A stretch of DNA of 64,000 nt from assembly GCF_029227915.1 (NCBI RefSeq), contig NC_079883.1:12214001-12278000 (forward strand), read 5' to 3'. The number at the start of each line of letters is the position of its first letter. Positions within the stretch are counted from its first letter, which is position 1. Below are positions 1-11,457 of this stretch, in pieces. The notes beneath the pieces were generated by a model that was given only the letters and a program-made list of their open reading frames with translations, made no database searches and was not told where the DNA came from. A program made the translations under genes and the position numbers. This DNA is from Hydractinia symbiolongicarpus. Lineage: Eukaryota > Cnidaria > Hydrozoa > Anthoathecata > Hydractiniidae.

Positions 1-158
1 GGAGGGGGCGAGCGCGGACGCAGGTCCCCACTACCAGAAATTGTACCGTCGAGTTACTGACGTTTGCAGTAATCGCAGAGGTCAGTAACTCAAAGAAATT
101 AAATAAAAAAATTTGATCACAACGTCAAAATAAATTGCACGTATTTGCCCCTACTAAT
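1..158. other. Left-edge upstream spacer of copy 1
   Basis: This is the upstream half of a standard spacer. It has the G/C-rich segment (1-30), the inverted repeat at 51-91 and the A/T-rich block before the gene. Private changes include GTACCGTC for GTACGGTC. No gene is seen. Confidence 0.85.
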
Positions 159-277
159 GTCTACGGCCATACCACGATGAACACACCCGTTCTCGTCTGA
201 TCACGGAAGTTAAGCATCGTCGGGCCGGGATAGTACTTGGATGGGGGACCGCCTGGGAACTCCCGGTGTCGTAGGCT
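159..277 (+). rRNA. 5S rRNA gene, copy 1 (majority sequence)
   Basis: This encodes 5S rRNA, the small RNA of the large ribosomal subunit, transcribed by RNA polymerase III. The 119 nt sequence folds as a canonical eukaryotic 5S. Bases 1-9 (GTCTACGGC) pair with 110-118 (GTCGTAGGC), 16-21 with 57-62, 29-32 with 45-48, and 67-71 with 104-108. The hallmark segments GTTAAGC (51-57), AGTACTTGGATGGG (74-87) and CCGCCTGGGAA (91-101) are intact. By analogy with other animals, the internal promoter lies at about 50-97. A TATA-like AAAATAAATT sits at -32 to -23 and a TTTT run starts at base 119. The start is set by the helix I 5' strand and the end by the first T of the T run; the mature end could differ by one or two bases. 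The following spacer carries ACATATTCC, GATGTATTG and TTATAATAA variants. Confidence 0.98.
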
Positions 278-783
278 TTTCATTTTCATTTGTTGCCTTT
301 TCATTTCAATGGCGCTGTGATATATTTCTTGTTATAATAATTAAGGAACGTGGCGGTTGTTGAAAGTGTTTCCTATGACATATTCCTACGACATTTTCAG
401 GTGATAGTACGAGAAAAAAGAGCTTTCAAATGCATACAAACTCGATGTATTGCCGATCATCCAATAACCCTGACGGAATGGCAAATAAAATAAATTTCCG
501 CCGCCTTCCGAGGACTTATATCGCAATCACGTTTCGTAACAGCCAAGCGAGGTTTTACCTTAGCGTTTAAGTCACCACCAACATTTCGCCGCGCAACTAT
601 TCTAAGCTCATTCATTTTGACTTAAGGAGGGGGCCAGCGCGGACGCAGGCCCCCACTACCAGAAATTGTACGGTCGAGTTACTGACGTTTGCAGTAATCG
701 CAGAGGTCAGTAACTCAAAGAAATTAAATAAAAAAATTTGATCACAACGTCAAAATAAATTGCACGTATTTGCCCCTACTAAT

Positions 784-902
784 GTCTACGGCCATACCAC
801 GATGAACACACCCGTTCTCGTCTGATCACGGAAGTTAGGCGTCGTCGGGCCGGGATAGTACTTGGATGGGGAACCGCCTGGGAACTCCCGGTGTCGTAGG
901 CC
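784..902 (+). rRNA. 5S rRNA gene, copy 2 (A55G, A58G, G89A, T119C)
   Basis: This copy has four changes. A58G turns the U20-A58 pair of helix II into a U-G wobble, A55G alters the usual GTTAAGC segment inside the box A region, and G89A is in the helix IV loop. T119C changes the first T run from TTTT to TTT, so termination would fall to the TTTT seven bases further on. It may be expressed poorly, but the fold is kept. Confidence 0.93.
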
Positions 903-1408
903 TTTCATTTTCATTTGTTGCGTTTTCATTTCAATGGCGCTGTGATATATTTCTTGTCATAACAATTAAGGAACGTGGTGGTTGTTGAAAGTGTTTCCTA
1001 TGACATTTTCCTACGACATTTTCAGGTGATAGTACGAGAAAAAAGAGCTTTCAAATGCATACAAACTCGATCTATTGCCGATCATCCAATAACCCTGACG
1101 GAATGGCAAATAAAATAAAATTCCGCCGCCTTCCGAGGACTTATATCGCAATCACGTTTCGTAACAGCCAAGCGAGGTTTTCCCTTAGCGTTTAAGTCAC
1201 CACCGACATTTGGCCGCGCAACTATTCTAAGCTCATTCATTTTGACTTAAGGAGGGGACGAGCGCGGACGCAGGTCCCCACTACCAGAAATTGTACGGTC
1301 GAGTTACTGACGTTTGCAGTAATCGCAGAGGTCAGTAACTCAAAGAAATTAAATAAAAAAATTTGATAACAACGTCAAAATAAATTGCACGTATTTGCCC
1401 CTACTAAT

Positions 1409-1527
1409 GTCTACGGCCATACCACGATGAACACACCCGTTCTCGTCTGATCACGGAAGTTAAGCATCGTCGGGCCGGGATAGTACTTGGATGGGGGACC
1501 GCCTGGGAACTCCCGGTGTCGTAGGCT
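1409..1527 (+). rRNA. 5S rRNA gene, copy 3 (majority sequence)
   Basis: Gene body matches the majority sequence. The unit start pairs GGGGAC with GTCCCC, a base-pair-preserving version of the usual GGGGGC/GCCCCC. The spacer shares ACATATTCC and GATGTATTG with copy 1, suggesting that copies 1 and 3 are dimer-related. Confidence 0.97.
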
Positions 1528-2033
1528 TTTCATTTTCATTTGTTGCCTTTTCATTTCAATGGCGCTGTGATATATTTCTTGTTATAACAATTAAGGAACG
1601 TGGCGGTTGTTGAAAGTGTTTCCTATGACATATTCCTACGACATTTTCAGGTGATAGTACGAGAAAAAAGAGCTTTCAAATGCATACAAACTCGATGTAT
1701 TGCCGATCATCCAATAACCCTGACGGAATGGCAAATAAAATAAAATTCCGCCGCCTTCCGAGGACTTATATCGCAATCACGTTTCGTAACAGCCAAGCGA
1801 GGTTTTACCTTAGCGTTTAAGTCACCACCGACATTTGGCCGCGCAACTATTCTAAGCTCATTCATTTTGACTTAAGGAGGGGGCGAGCGCGGACGCAGGC
1901 CCCCACTACCAGAAATTGTACGGTCGAGTTACTGACGTTTGCAGTAATCGCAGAGGTCAGTAACTCAAAGAAATTAAATAAAAAAATTTGATCACAACGT
2001 CAAAATAAATTGCACGTATTTGCCCCTAATAAT

Positions 2034-2152
2034 GTCTACGGCCATACCACGATGAACACACCCGTTCTCGTCTGATCACGGAAGTTAAGCATCGTCGGGC
2101 CGGGATAGTACTTGGATGGGGGACCGCCTGGGAACTCCCGGTGTCGCAGGCT
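2034..2152 (+). rRNA. 5S rRNA gene, copy 4 (T114C)
   Basis: T114C breaks the A5-U114 pair of helix I. The upstream flank reads CCTAATAATG instead of CCTACTAATG, as in copies 10 and 16. Confidence 0.96.
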
Positions 2153-2658
2153 TTTCATTTTCATTTGTTGCCTTTTCATTTCAATGGCGCTGTGATATAT
2201 TTCTTGTTATAACAATTAAGGAACGTGGCGGTTGTTGAAAGTGTTTCCTATGACATTTTCCTACGACATTTTCAGGTGATAGTACGAGAAAAAAGAGCTT
2301 TCAAATGCATACAAACTCGATGTATTGCCGATCATCCAATAACCCTGACGGAATGGCAAATAAAATAAAATTCCGCCGCCTTCCGAGGACTTATATCGCA
2401 ATCACGTTTCGTAACAGCCAAGCGAGGTTTTCCCTTAGCGTTTAAGTCACCACCGACATTTGGCCGCGCAACTATTCTAAGCTCATTCATTTTGACTTAA
2501 GGAGGGGACGAGCGCGGACGCAGGCCCCCACTACCAGAAATTGTACGGTCGAGTTACTGACGTTTGCAGCAATCGCAGAGGTCAGTAACTCAAAGAATTA
2601 AATAAAAAAAATTTGATCACAACGTCAAAATGAATTGCACGTATTTGCCCCTACTAAT

Positions 2659-2777
2659 GTCTACGGCCATACCAGGATGAACACACCCGTTCTCGTCTGA
2701 TCACGGAAGTTAAGCATCGTCGGGCCGGGATAGTACTTGGATGGGGGACCGCCTGGGAACTCCCGGTGTCGTAGGCT
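2659..2777 (+). rRNA. 5S rRNA gene, copy 5 (C17G)
   Basis: C17G breaks the C17-G61 pair of helix II without a compensating change. One A is lost and one gained in the A-rich block upstream. Confidence 0.96.
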
Positions 2778-3283
2778 TTTCATTTTCATTTGTTGCCTTT
2801 TCATTTCAATGGCGCTGTGATATATTTCTTGCTATAACAATTAAGGAACGTGGCGGTTGTTGAAAGTGTTTCCTATGACATTTTCCTGCAACATTTTCAG
2901 GTGATAGTACGAGAAAAAAGAGCTTTCAAATGCATACAAACTCGATCTATTGCCGATCATCCAATAACCCTGACGGAATGGCAAATAAAATAAAATTCCG
3001 CCGCCTTCCGAGGACTTATATCGCAATCACGTTTCGTAACAGCCAAGCGAGGTTTTCCCTTAGCGTTTAAGTCACCACCGACATTTGGCCGCGCAACTAT
3101 TCTAAGCTCATTCATTTTGACTTAAGGAGGGGGCGAGCGCGGACGCAGGCCCCCACTACCAAAAATTGTACGGTCGAGTTACTGACGTTTGCAGTAATCG
3201 CAGAGGTCAGTAACTCAAAGAAATTAAATAAAAAAATTTGATCACAACGTCAAAATAAATTGCACGTATTTGCCCCTACTAAT

Positions 3284-3402
3284 GTCTACGGCCATACCAC
3301 GATGAACACACCCGTTCTCGTCTGATCACGGAAGTTAAGCATCGTCGGGCCGGGATAGTACTTAGATGGGGGACCGCCTGGGAACTCCCGGTGTCGTAGG
3401 CT
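3284..3402 (+). rRNA. 5S rRNA gene, copy 6 (G81A)
   Basis: G81A gives CTTAGATGG in helix IV, the base that Drosophila 5S has at this place as I recall it, so it is probably tolerated. Confidence 0.96.
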
Positions 3403-3906
3403 TTTCATTTTCATTTGTTGCCTTTTCATTTCAATGGCGCTGTGATATATTTCTTGTTATAACAATTAAGGAACGTGGCGGTTGTTGAAAGTGTTTCCTA
3501 TGACATTTTCCTACAACATTTTAAGGTGATAGTACGAGAAAAAAGAGCTTTCAAATGCATACAAACTCGATCTATTGCCGATCATCCAATAACCCTGACG
3601 GAATGGCAAATAAAATAAATTTCCGCCGCCTTCCGAGGACTTATATCGCAATCACGTTTGGTAACAGCCAAGCGAGGTTTTACCTTAGCGTTTAAGTTCA
3701 CCGACATTTGGCCGCGCAACTATTCTAAGCTCATTCATTTTGACTTAAGGAGGGGGCGAGCGCGGACGCAGGCCCCCACTACCAGAAATTGTACGGTCGA
3801 GTTACTGACGTTTGCAGTAATCGCAGAGGTCAGTAACTCAAAGAAATTAATTAAAAAAATTTGATTACAACGTCAAAATAAATTGCACGTATTTGCCCCT
3901 ACTAAT
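3403..3906. other. Spacer after copy 6, 2-3 bp shorter than usual
   Basis: The usual GTTTAAGTCACCACCGAC reads GTTTAAGTTCACCGAC, shortening the unit to 623 bp. It also has CATTTTAAGG for CATTTTCAGG. No gene is seen. Confidence 0.8.
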
Positions 3907-4025
3907 GTCTACGACCATACCACGATGAACACACCCGTTCTCGTCTGATCACGGACGTTAAGCATCGTCGGGCCGGGATAGTACTTGGATGGGGGACCGC
4001 CTGGGAACTCCCGGTGTCGTAGGCT
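3907..4025 (+). rRNA. 5S rRNA gene, copy 7 (G8A, A50C)
   Basis: G8A converts the helix I G8-U111 wobble to a Watson-Crick A-U pair. A50C lies at the start of the presumed box A. The spacer carries TTGTCATAAC, also found after copies 2, 9 and 11. Confidence 0.95.
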
Positions 4026-4531
4026 TTTCATTTTCATTTGTTGCCTTTTCATTTCAATGGCGCTGTGATATATTTCTTGTCATAACAATTAAGGAACGTG
4101 GCGGTTGTTGAAAGTGTTTCCTATGACATTTTCCTACGACATTTTCAGGTGATAGTACGAGAAAAAAGAGCTTTCAAATGCATACAAACTTGATCTATTG
4201 CCGATCATCCAATAAGCCTGACGGAATGGCAAATAAAATAAAATTCCGCCGCCTTCCGAGGACTTATATCGCAATCACGTTTCGTAACAGCCAAGCGAGG
4301 TTTTCCCTTAGCGTTTAAGTCACCACCGACATTTGGCCGCGCAACTATTCTAAGCTCATTCATTTTAACTTAAGGAGGGGGCGAGCGCGGACGCAGGCCC
4401 CCACTACCAGAAATTGTACGGTCGAGTTACTGACGTTTGCAGTAATCGCAGTGGTCAGTAACTCAAAGAAATTAAATAAAAAAATTTGATCACAACGTCA
4501 AAATAAATTGCACGTATTTGCCCCTACTAAT

Positions 4532-4650
4532 GTCTACGGCCATACCACGATGAACACACCCGTTCTCGTCTGATCACGGAAGTTAAGCATCGTCGGGCCG
4601 GGATAGTACTTGGATGGGGGACCGCCTGGGAACTCCCGGTGTCGTAGGCT
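4532..4650 (+). rRNA. 5S rRNA gene, copy 8 (majority sequence)
   Basis: Gene body is the majority sequence. In the upstream inverted repeat the loop reads GCAGTGG for GCAGAGG. Confidence 0.97.
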
Positions 4651-5156
4651 TTTCATTTTCATTTGTTGCCTTTTCATTTCAATGGCGCTGTGATATATTT
4701 CTTGTTATAACAATTAAGGAACGTGGCGGTTGTTGAAAGTGTTTCCTATGACATTTTCCTACGACATTTTCAGGTGATAGTACGAGAAAAAAGAGCTTTC
4801 AAATGCATACAAACTCGATGTATTGCCGATCATCCAATAACCCTGACGGAATGGCAAATAAAATAAAATTCCGCCGCCTTCCGAGGACTTATATCGCAAT
4901 CACGTTTCGTAACAGCCAAGCGAGGTTTTACCTTAGCGTTTAAGTCACCACCGACATTTGGCCGCGCAACTATTCTAAGCTCATTCATTTTGACTTAAGA
5001 AGGGGGCGAGCGCGGACGCGGGCCCCCACTACCAGAAATTGTACGGTCGAGTTACTGACGTTTGCAGTAATCGCAGAGGTCAGTAACTCAAAGAAATTAA
5101 ATAAAAAAATTTGATCACAACGTCAAAATAAATTGCACGTATTTGCCCCTACTAAT

Positions 5157-5275
5157 GTCTACGGCCATACCACGATGAACACACCCGTTTTCGTCTGATC
5201 ACGGAAGTTAAGCATCGTCGGGCCGGGATAGTACTTGGATGGGGAACCGCCTGGGAACTCCCGGTGTCGTAGGCT
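5157..5275 (+). rRNA. 5S rRNA gene, copy 9 (C34T, G89A)
   Basis: C34T is in loop C and G89A in the helix IV loop; neither breaks a pair. The unit begins GAAGGGGG rather than GGAGGGGG. Confidence 0.96.
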
Positions 5276-5781
5276 TTTCATTTTCATTTGTTGCCTTTTC
5301 ATTTCAATGGCGCTGTGATATATTTCTTGTCATAACAATTAAGGAACGTGGCGGTTGTTGAAAGTGTTTCCTATGACATTTTCCTACGACATTTTCAGGT
5401 GATAGTATGAGAAAAAAGAGCTTTCAAATGCATACAAACTCGATCTATTGCCTATCATCCAATAACCCTGACGGAATGGCAAATAAAATAAAATTCCGCC
5501 GCCTTCCGAGGACTTATATCGCAATCACGATTCGTAACAGCCAAGCGAGGTTTTACCTTAGCGTTTAAGTCACCACCGACATTTGGCCGCGCAACTATTC
5601 TAAGCTCATTCATTTTGACTTAAGGAGGGGGCGAGCGCGGACGCAGGCCCCCACTACCAGAAATTGTACGGTCGAGTTACTGACGTTTGCAGTAATTGCA
5701 GCGGTCAGTAACTCAAAGAAATTAAATAAAAAAATTTGATCACAACGTCAAAATAAATTGCACGTATTTGCCCCTAATAAT

Positions 5782-5900
5782 GTCTACGGCCATACCACGA
5801 TGAACACACCCGTTCTCGTCTGATCACGGAAGTTAAGCATCGTCGGGCCGGGATAGTACTTGGATGGGGGACCGCCTGGGAACTCCCGGTGTCGCAGGCT
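5782..5900 (+). rRNA. 5S rRNA gene, copy 10 (T114C)
   Basis: It has the same helix I change and the same CCTAATAATG flank as copy 4, so the two are related. Confidence 0.96.
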
Positions 5901-6406
5901 TTTCATTTTCATTTGTTGCCTTTTCATTTCAATGGCGCTGTGATATATTTCTTGTTATAACAATTAAGGAACGTGGCGGTTGTTGAAAGTGTTTCCTATG
6001 ACATTTTCCTACGACATTTTCAGGTGATAGTACGAGAAAAGAAAGCTTTCAAATGCATACAAACTCGATCTATTGCCGATCATCCAATAACCCTGACGGA
6101 ATGGCAAATAAAATAAAATTCCGCCGCCTTCCGAGGACTTATATCGCAATCACGTTTCGTAACAGCCAAGCGAGGTTTTACCTTAGCGTTTAAGTCACCA
6201 CCGACATTTGGCCGCGCAACTATTCTAAGCTCATTCATTTTGACATAAGGAGGGGGCGAGCGCGGACGCAGGCCCCCACTACCAGAAATTGTACGGTCGA
6301 GTTACTGACGTTTGCAGTAATCGCAGAGGTCAGTAACTCAAAGAAATTAAATAAAAAAATTTGATCACAACGTCAAAATAAATTGCACGTATTTGCCCCT
6401 ACTAAT

Positions 6407-6525
6407 GTCTACGGCCATACCACGATGAACACACCCGTTCTCGTCTGATCACGGAAGTTAAGCATCGTCGGACCGGGATAGTACTTGGATGGGGGACCGC
6501 CTGGGAACTCCCGGTGTCGTAGGCT
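6407..6525 (+). rRNA. 5S rRNA gene, copy 11 (G66A)
   Basis: G66A lies between helix II and helix V, next to the presumed intermediate element of the internal promoter. The same change marks types A and F after 50 kb. Confidence 0.96.
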
Positions 6526-7031
6526 TTTCATTTTCATTTGTTGCCTTTTCATTTCAATGGCGCTGTGATATATTTCTTGTCATAACAATTAAGGAACGTG
6601 GCGGTTGTTGAAAGTGTTTCCTATGACATTTTCCTACGACATTTTCAGGTGATAGTACGAGAAAAAAGAGCTTTCAAATGCATACAAACTCGATCTATTG
6701 CCGATCATCCAATAACCCTGACGGAATGGCAAATAAAATAAAATTCCGCCGCCTTCCGAGGACTTATATCGCAATCACGTTTCGTAACAGCCAAGCGAGG
6801 TTTTACCTTAGCGTTTAAGTCACCACCGACATTTGGCCGCGCAACTATTCTAAGCTCATTCATTTTGACTTAAGGAGGGGGCGAGCGCGGACGCAGGCCC
6901 CCACTACCAGAAATTGTACGGTCGAGTTACTGACGTTTGCAGTAATCGCAGAGGTCAGTAACTCAAAGAAATTAAATAAAAAAATTTGATCACAACGTCA
7001 AAATAAATTGCACGTATTTGCCCCTACTAAT

Positions 7032-7150
7032 GTCTACGGCCATACCACGATGAACACACCCGTTCTCGTCTGATCACGGAAGTTAAGCATCGTCGGGCCG
7101 GGATAGTACTTGGATGGGGGACCGCCTGGGAACTCCCGGTGTTGCAGGCT
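7032..7150 (+). rRNA. 5S rRNA gene, copy 12 (C112T, T114C)
   Basis: C112T gives a G7-U112 wobble and T114C breaks A5-U114, so helix I is weakened at two of nine pairs. The spacer has GAAAAAAAAGC and CATATGCAT. Confidence 0.94.
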
Positions 7151-7656
7151 TTTCATTTTCATTTGTTGCCTTTTCATTTCAATGGCGCTGTGATATATTT
7201 CTTGTTATAACAATTAAGGAACGTGGCGGTTGTTGAAAGTGTTTCCTATGACATTTTCCTACGACATTTTCAGGTGATAGTACGAGAAAAAAAAGCTTTC
7301 ATATGCATACAAACTCGATCTATTGCCGATCATCCAATAACCCTGACGGAATGGCAAATAAAATAAAATTCCGCCGCCTTCCGAGGACTTATATCGCAAT
7401 CACGTTTCGTAACAGCCAAGCGAGGTTTTACCTTAGCGTTTAAGTCACCACCGACATTTGGCCGCGCAACTATTCTAAGCTCATTCATTTTGACTTAAGG
7501 AGGGGGCGAGCGCGGACGCAGGTCCCCACTACCAGAAATTGTACGGTCGAGTTACTGACGTTTGCAGTAATCGCAGAGGTCAGTAACTCAAAGAAATTAA
7601 ATAAAAAAATTTGATCACAACGTCAAAATAAATTGCACGTATTTGCCCCTACTAAT

Positions 7657-7775
7657 GTCTACGGCTATACCACGATGAACACACCCGTTCTCGTCTGATC
7701 ACGGAAGTTAAGCATCGTCGGGCCGGGATAGTACTTGGATGGGGGACCGCCTGGGAACTCCCGGTGTCGTAGGCT
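7657..7775 (+). rRNA. 5S rRNA gene, copy 13 (C10T)
   Basis: The single change is in loop A. The unit opens with GGGGGC but closes the G/C inverted repeat with GTCCCC, giving one mismatch. Confidence 0.96.
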
Positions 7776-8281
7776 TTTCATTTTCATTTGTTGCCTTTTC
7801 ATTTCAATGGCGCTGTGATATATTTCTTGTTATAACAATTAAGGAACGTGGCGGTTGTTGAAAGTGTTTCCTATGACATTTTCCTACGACATTTTCAGGT
7901 GATAGTACGAGAAAAAAGAGCTTTCAAATGCATACAAATTCGATCTATTGCCGATCATCCAATAACCCTGACGGAATGGCAAATAAAATAAAATTCCGCC
8001 GCCTTCCGAGGACTTATATCGCAATCACGTTTCGTAACAGCCAAGCGAGGTTTTACCTTAGCGTTTAAGTCACCACCGACATTTGGCCGCGCAACTATTC
8101 TAAGCTCATTCATTTTGACTTAAGGAGGGGGCGAGCGCGGACGCAGGCCCCCACTACCAGAAATTGTACGGTCGAGTTACTGACGTTTGCAGTAATCGCA
8201 GAGGTCAGTAACTCAAAGAAATTAAATAAAAAAATTTGATCACAACGTCAAAATAAATTGCACGTATTTGCCGCTACTAAT

Positions 8282-8400
8282 GTCTACGGCCATACCACGA
8301 TGAACACACCCGTTCTCGTCTGATCACGGAAGTTAAGCATCGTCGGGCCGGGATAGTACTTGGATGGGGGACCGCCTGGGAACTCCCGGTGTCGTAGGCT
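8282..8400 (+). rRNA. 5S rRNA gene, copy 14 (majority sequence)
   Basis: Gene body is the majority sequence. The upstream flank reads TTGCCGCTAC for TTGCCCCTAC. Confidence 0.97.
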
Positions 8401-8906
8401 TTTCATTTTCATTTGTTGCCTTTTCATTTCAATGGCGCTGTGATATATTTCTTGTTATAACAATTAAGGAACGTGGCGGTTGTTGAAAGTGTTTCCTATG
8501 ACATTTTCCTACGACATTTTCAGGTGATAATACGAGAAAAAAGAGCTTTCAAATGCATACAAACTCGATCTATTGCCGATCATCCAATAACCCTGACGGA
8601 ATGGCAAATAAAATAAAATTCCGCCGCCTTCCGAGGACTTATATCGCAATCACGTTTCGTAACAGCCAAGCGAGGTTTTACCTTAGCGTTTAAGTCACCA
8701 CCGACATTTGGCCGCGCAACTATTCTAAGCTCATTCATTTTGACTTAAGGAGGGGGCGAGCGCGGACGCAGGCCCCCACTACCAGAAGTTGTACGGTCGA
8801 GTTACTGACGTTTGCAGTAATCGCAGAGGTCAGTAACTCAAAGAAATTAAATAAAAAAATTTGATCACAACGTCAAAATAAATTGCACGTATTTGCCCCT
8901 ACTAAT

Positions 8907-9025
8907 GTCTACGGCCATACCACGATGAACACACCCGTTCTCGTCTGATCACGGAAGTTAAGCATCGTCGGGCCGGGATAGTACTTGGATGGGGGACCGC
9001 CTGGGAACTCCCGGTGTCGTAGGCT
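8907..9025 (+). rRNA. 5S rRNA gene, copy 15 (majority sequence)
   Basis: Gene body is the majority sequence. The spacer differs from the majority at one place upstream (CAGAAGTTG). Confidence 0.97.
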
Positions 9026-9531
9026 TTTCATTTTCATTTGTTGCCTTTTCATTTCAATGGCGCTGTGATATATTTCTTGTTATAACAATTAAGGAACGTG
9101 GCGGTTGTTGAAAGTGTTTCCTATGACATTTTCCTACGACATTTTCAGGTGATAGTACGAGAAAAAAGAGCTTTCAAATGCATACAAACTCGATCTATTG
9201 CCGATCATCCAATAACCCTGACGGAATGGCAAATAAAATAAAATTCCGCCGCCTTCCGAGGACTTATATCGCAATCACGTTTCGTAACAGCCAAGCGAGG
9301 TTTTACCTTAGCGTTTAAGTCACCACCGACATTTGGCCGCGCAACTATTCTAAGCTCATTCATTTTGACTTAAGGAGGGGGCGAGCGCGGACGCAGGTCC
9401 CCACTACCAGAAATTGTACGGTCGAGTTACTGACGTTTGCAGTAATCGCAAAGGTATGTAACTCAAAGAAATTAAATAAAAAAATTTGATCACAACGTCA
9501 AAATAAATCGCACGTATTTGCCCCTAATAAT

Positions 9532-9650
9532 GTCTACGGCCATACCACGATGAACACACCCGTTCTCGTCTGATCACGGAAGTTAAGCATCGTCGGGCCG
9601 GGATAGTACTTGGATGGGGGACCGCCTGGGAACTCCCGGTGTCGTAGGCT
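9532..9650 (+). rRNA. 5S rRNA gene, copy 16 (majority sequence)
   Basis: Gene body is the majority sequence. The right arm of the upstream inverted repeat is damaged (GTATGTAAC for GTCAGTAAC), one of the few units in which that stem is broken. The flank is CCTAATAATG. Confidence 0.97.
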
Positions 9651-10156
9651 TTTCATTTTCATTTGTTGCCTTTTCATTTCAATGGCGCTGTGATATATTT
9701 CTTGTTATAACAATTAAGGAACGTGGCGGTTGTTGAAAGTGTTTCCTATGACATTTTCCTACGACATTTTCAGGTGATAGTACGAGAAAAAAGAGCTTTC
9801 AAATGCATACAAATTCGATCTATTGCCGATCATCCAATAACCCTGACGGAATGGCAAATAAAATAAAATTCCGCCGCCTTCCGAGGACTTATATCGCAAT
9901 CACGTTTCGTAACAGCCAAGCGAGGTTTCACCTTAGCGTTTAAGTCGCCACCGACATTTGGCCGCGCAACTATTCTAAGCTCATTCATTTTGACTTAAGG
10001 AGGGGGCGAGCGCGGACGCAGGCCCCCACTACCAGAAATTGTACGGTCGAGTTACTGACGTTTGCAGTAATCGCAGAGGTCAGTAACTCAAAGAAATTAA
10101 ATAAAAAAATTTGATCACAACGTCAAAATAAATTGCACGTATTTGCCCCTACTATT

Positions 10157-10275
10157 GTCTACGGCCATACCACGATGAACACACCCGTTCTCGTCTGATC
10201 ACGGAAGTTAAGCATCGTCGGGCCGGGATAGTACTTGGATGGGGGACCGCCTGGGAACTCCCGGTGTCGTAGGCT
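10157..10275 (+). rRNA. 5S rRNA gene, copy 17 (majority sequence)
   Basis: Gene body is the majority sequence. Base -2 is T instead of A (CTATTG), shared only with copy 18, which marks them as recent neighbours by duplication. Confidence 0.97.
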
Positions 10276-10783
10276 TTTCATTTTCATTTGTTGCCTTTTC
10301 ATTTCAATGGCGCTGTGATATATTTCTTGTTATAACAATTAAGGAACGTGGCGGTTGTTGAAAGTGTTTCCTATGACATTTTCCTACGACATTTTCAGGT
10401 GATAGTACGAGAAAAAAGAGCTTTCAAATGCATACAAACTCGATCTATTGCCGATCATCCAATAACCCTGACGGAATGGCAAATAAAATAAAATTCCGCC
10501 GCCTTCCGAGGACTTATATCGCAATCACGTTTCGTAACAGCCAAGCGAGGTTTTACCTTAGCGTTTAAGTCACCACCGACATTTGGCCTCGCGGAACTAT
10601 TCTAAGCTCATTCATTTTGACTTAAGGAGGGGGCGAGCGCGGACGCAGGCCCCCACTACCAGAAATTGTACGGTCGAGTTACTGACGTTTGCAGTAATCG
10701 CAGAGGTCAGTAACTCAAAGAAATTAAATAAAAAAATTTGATCACAACGTCAAAATAAATTGCACGTAGTTGCCCCTACTATT

Positions 10784-10902
10784 GTCTACGGCCATACCAC
10801 GATGAACACACCCGTTCTCGTCTGATCACGGAAGTTAAGCATCGTCGGGCCGGGATAGTACTTGGATGGGGGACCGCCTGGGAACTCCCGGTGTCGTAGG
10901 CT
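10784..10902 (+). rRNA. 5S rRNA gene, copy 18 (majority sequence)
   Basis: Gene body is the majority sequence, with the -2 T shared with copy 17. The preceding spacer has a 2 bp gain (GGCCTCGCGGAAC), making that unit 627 bp. Confidence 0.97.
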
Positions 10903-11338
10903 TTTCATTTTCATTTGTTGCCTTTTCATTTCAATGGCGCTGTGATATATTTCTTGTTATAACAATTAAGGAACGTGGCGGTTGTTGAAAGTGTTTCCTA
11001 TGACATTTTCCTACGACATTTTCAGGTGATAGTACGAGAAAAAAGAGCTTTCAAATGCATACAAACTCGATCTATTGCCGATCATCCAATAACCCTGACG
11101 GAATGGCAAATAAAATAAAATTCCGCCGCCTTCCGAGGACTTATATCGCAATCACGTTTCGTAACAGCCAAGCGAGGTTTTACCTTAGCGTTTAAGTCAC
11201 CACCGACATTTGGCCGCGCAACTATTCTAAGCTCATTCATTTTGACTTAAGGAGGGGGCGGCCAGTAACTCAAAGAAATTAAATAAAAAAATTTGATCAC
11301 AACGTCAAAATAAATTGCACGTATTTGCCCCTACTAAT
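10903..11338. other. Spacer with a 70 bp deletion upstream of copy 19
   Basis: After GGAGGGGGCG (11251-11260) the sequence jumps straight to GCCAGTAACTC. The rest of the G/C-rich segment and the left arm and loop of the upstream inverted repeat are missing. The unit is 555 bp. The TATA-like block and the gene are untouched. No gene is seen. Confidence 0.9.
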
Positions 11339-11457
11339 GTCTACGGCCATACCACGATGAACACACCCGTTCTCGTCTGATCACGGAAGTTAAGTATCGT
11401 CGGGCCGGGATAGTACTTGGATGGGGGACCGCCTGGGAACTCCCGGTGTCGTAAGCT
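11339..11457 (+). rRNA. 5S rRNA gene, copy 19 (C57T, G116A)
   Basis: C57T gives a G21-U57 wobble in helix II and G116A breaks C3-G116 in helix I. This gene follows the 70 bp upstream deletion, so it lacks the spacer hairpin. Confidence 0.94.

Noticed and set aside
2841-3026. Antisense ORF of 61 codons, repeated at 35271-35456, 40885-41079 and 42770-42955
   Set aside because: It is plain spacer. In most units the CCTACGAC segment gives a TAG stop on the - strand; units with CCTGC or CCCAC at that place lose the stop and open the frame by chance. No conservation of the frame in the other units.
3658-3864. ORF of 68 codons on the + strand
   Set aside because: It arises from G-for-C at the ATG-like position and the short deletion in the spacer after copy 6, and is absent from other units.
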